NCBI GenBank assembly: GCA_964584415.1
Contig: CAZOZX010000110.1
Location: forward strand, 1 to 7,155
Direction: 5' to 3'
DNA length: 7,155 nt
From: PHAA01 sp964584415
GTDB taxonomy: Bacteria; Bacillota; Syntrophomonadia; Syntrophomonadales; Syntrophomonadaceae
Every line of letters starts with the position of its first letter. The stretch's first letter is position 1. Below, piece by piece: positions 6,251 to 7,155 of this stretch. The notes under the pieces were generated by a model, which was not told the origin of the DNA, made no database searches, and saw nothing but the letters and a program-made list of their open reading frames with translations. The translations under genes were made by a program, and so were the position numbers.

Positions 6251-6279
6251 ATTTTAGCACATATAACAGGGCGGTTCAA
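6251..6279 (-). promoter_or_regulatory. Sigma-A-type promoter for tRNA-Trp
   Basis: On the minus strand, the -35 TTGAAC (6279-6274) and the -10 TAAAAT (6256-6251) are separated by exactly 17 bases. A TGC precedes the -10, giving an extended -10 element. Transcription would begin near 6244, about 20 bases before the tRNA 5' end. Confidence 0.78.
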
Positions 6280-6290
6280 TAACTTATTGA
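6276..6290. repeat. 15-bp palindrome overlapping the tRNA-Trp promoter -35
   Basis: TCAATAACTTATTGA is a perfect 7-1-7 dyad. It covers most of the tRNA-Trp -35 box and lies 92 bp upstream of the divergent ddl start. Its form and position suit a protein-binding site, but no known regulator consensus is recognised. Confidence 0.45.
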
Positions 6291-6320
6291 GGTTGTATCA
6301 GCATATATTTAATTGTATGC

Positions 6321-6348
6321 TTTACATAGTCTGTAGAGGATTTGTAAT
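6321..6348 (+). promoter_or_regulatory. Possible promoter of ddl
   Basis: TTTACA (6321-6326) and TGTAAT (6343-6348) are 16 bases apart, each one mismatch from the sigma-A consensus, though the -10 lacks the important second A. The ddl start is 34 bp downstream. Because the tRNA upstream faces the other way, ddl must have a promoter in this gap. Confidence 0.35.
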
Positions 6349-6381
6349 TCATATATGATTTTGATTGGGGATGTGATATAG

Positions 6382-7155
6382 GTGAGCAAAGAGAGAGTAA
6401 TTGTATTAATGGGAGGTTATTCTTCCGAGCGGGATGTTTCCATACGCAGCGGCAGTGCCATATTAAAGGCTCTAATAAAGCTGGGATATGAAGCTGAAGG
6501 CATGGACCTCAAAGATCTGCCTATCCAGAACATCGTTGATTACAAACCGGATTTGGTCTTTATAGCTCTGCATGGTAAAGACGGCGAGGACGGCACCGTT
6601 CAGGGAATGCTGGAAATACTTAATATTCGTTACACTGGTTCCGGGGTGGCCTCCAGTGCTATAGGCATGAATAAAATACTTACCAAAAAAATGGTCAGCT
6701 ATGAGGGTTTGCCGACCGCACCGTTTGTGATCTTAACCAAGAATGACTTCAATTCAACCAGTGAGGAGTTAGATGAACTAATCAATAATATAGGTATGCC
6801 AATGGTAATAAAAGCTGCCACTCAGGGTTCCAGTATTGGCGTTTATATCGTCAACGACAGGGCAGGTGTTCTATCAGCAATTACTGAAGCCTTTGTTTAT
6901 GATCAGGATGTGCTGGTGGAAAAATATATTGCCGGCACCGAGGTAACCTCTACTGTGATCGGGAATGAATATGCTACTGAGGCGCTGCCGTTGATCGAGA
7001 TAACCTCCGCCAATGAATTTTATGATTTCGAATCAAAATATACTCCCGGCATGTGCAATCATATAATTCCCGCCCGGGTTGATATGGTTGTTCAGGAAAA
7101 GGTAGGCGTTATTGCCCAAAAAGTATTCAAGGCCCTGGGGTGCAGGGGAGTGGCT
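6382..7155 (+). CDS. ddl: D-alanine-D-alanine ligase, N-terminal 258 residues (3' end outside window)
   Basis: The frame starts at GTG 6382, directly after an in-frame TAG, and runs off the window without a stop. GGGGA (6367-6371) is a plausible, slightly distant ribosome binding site. The ATP-grasp enzyme joins two D-alanines for peptidoglycan precursors in the cytoplasm. Visible features are the GGYSSERDVS motif (11-20, with E16 matching the substrate-binding Glu15 of E. coli DdlB), ALHGKDGEDGTVQGMLE (62-78, with H64), YTGSGVASSAIGMNK (84-98), VIKAATQGSSIG (142-153, nucleotide-binding Lys and the GSS loop) and the omega-loop FYDFESKYTPG (213-223). Tyr220 in the KY pair is the residue seen in D-Ala-D-Ala-forming enzymes; D-lactate-forming ligases differ here. 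The Mg-binding C-terminal part is not in view. Expected full length is about 300-370 residues. It is transcribed away from tRNA-Trp. Confidence 0.96.
   Translation, partial: MSKERVIVLMGGYSSERDVSIRSGSAILKALIKLGYEAEGMDLKDLPIQNIVDYKPDLVFIALHGKDGEDGTVQGMLEILNIRYTGSGVASSAIGMNKILTKKMVSYEGLPTAPFVILTKNDFNSTSEELDELINNIGMPMVIKAATQGSSIGVYIVNDRAGVLSAITEAFVYDQDVLVEKYIAGTEVTSTVIGNEYATEALPLIEITSANEFYDFESKYTPGMCNHIIPARVDMVVQEKVGVIAQKVFKALGCRGVA

Noticed and set aside
6073..6279. Minus-strand open frame of 68 codons containing RGVAQLAEHRSPKPRAGG.
   Set aside because: It is a translation through the tRNA-Trp gene and its terminator; such peptides are a common artefact of tRNA sequence.

Overview
The window looks like chromosomal DNA of a Gram-positive, probably anaerobic, member of the Bacillota (Clostridia type). 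The grounds are lipoprotein signal peptides in the Gram-positive style, strong G-rich ribosome binding sites, GTG and TTG-rich start usage, LRP1-like/DUF5050 propeller lipoproteins, a zinc-ribbon/TPR membrane protein and a tRNA gene with encoded CCA. This is inference; the genus cannot be read from the sequence.

Region by region: (1) 2-1031 is the 3' end of a branched-chain amino acid ABC transporter operon, livG (C-terminal part) overlapping livF by 8 bp, closed by a hairpin terminator at about 1062-1099. (2) 1100-1782 is AT-rich and mostly non-coding, but contains a start-less, 5'-truncated remnant (1456-1704) of a DUF5050-type repeat protein. (3) 1795-2790 and 3011-3910 are two tandem paralogous lipoproteins with seven and six copies of a roughly 40-residue GDWIYY...YKxRTDGS repeat. 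They share an almost identical 30-bp leader through the start codon. With the upstream remnant, this is a small locally expanded family of at least three members. (4) 4096-5991 encodes a 631-residue protein: an N-terminal four-cysteine zinc ribbon, one membrane segment, a TPR array and a C-terminal BamE/SmpA-like region that appears duplicated. (5) 5992-6381 holds a bidirectional terminator, a minus-strand tRNA-Trp(CCA) with a well-formed promoter, and a divergent leader into (6) 6382-7155, the 5' part of a D-alanine-D-alanine ligase gene (ddl), cut by the window end.

The liv genes and ddl are housekeeping genes. Between them lies an accessory block of exported repeat proteins (propeller lipoproteins plus a membrane-anchored TPR protein), all predicted to act on the outer face of the membrane. 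Whether they work together is unknown: they are codirectional, but each has its own leader and they are separated by 185-220 bp gaps, so a single operon is not shown. I see no CRISPR array, transposase, phage gene or defence system.
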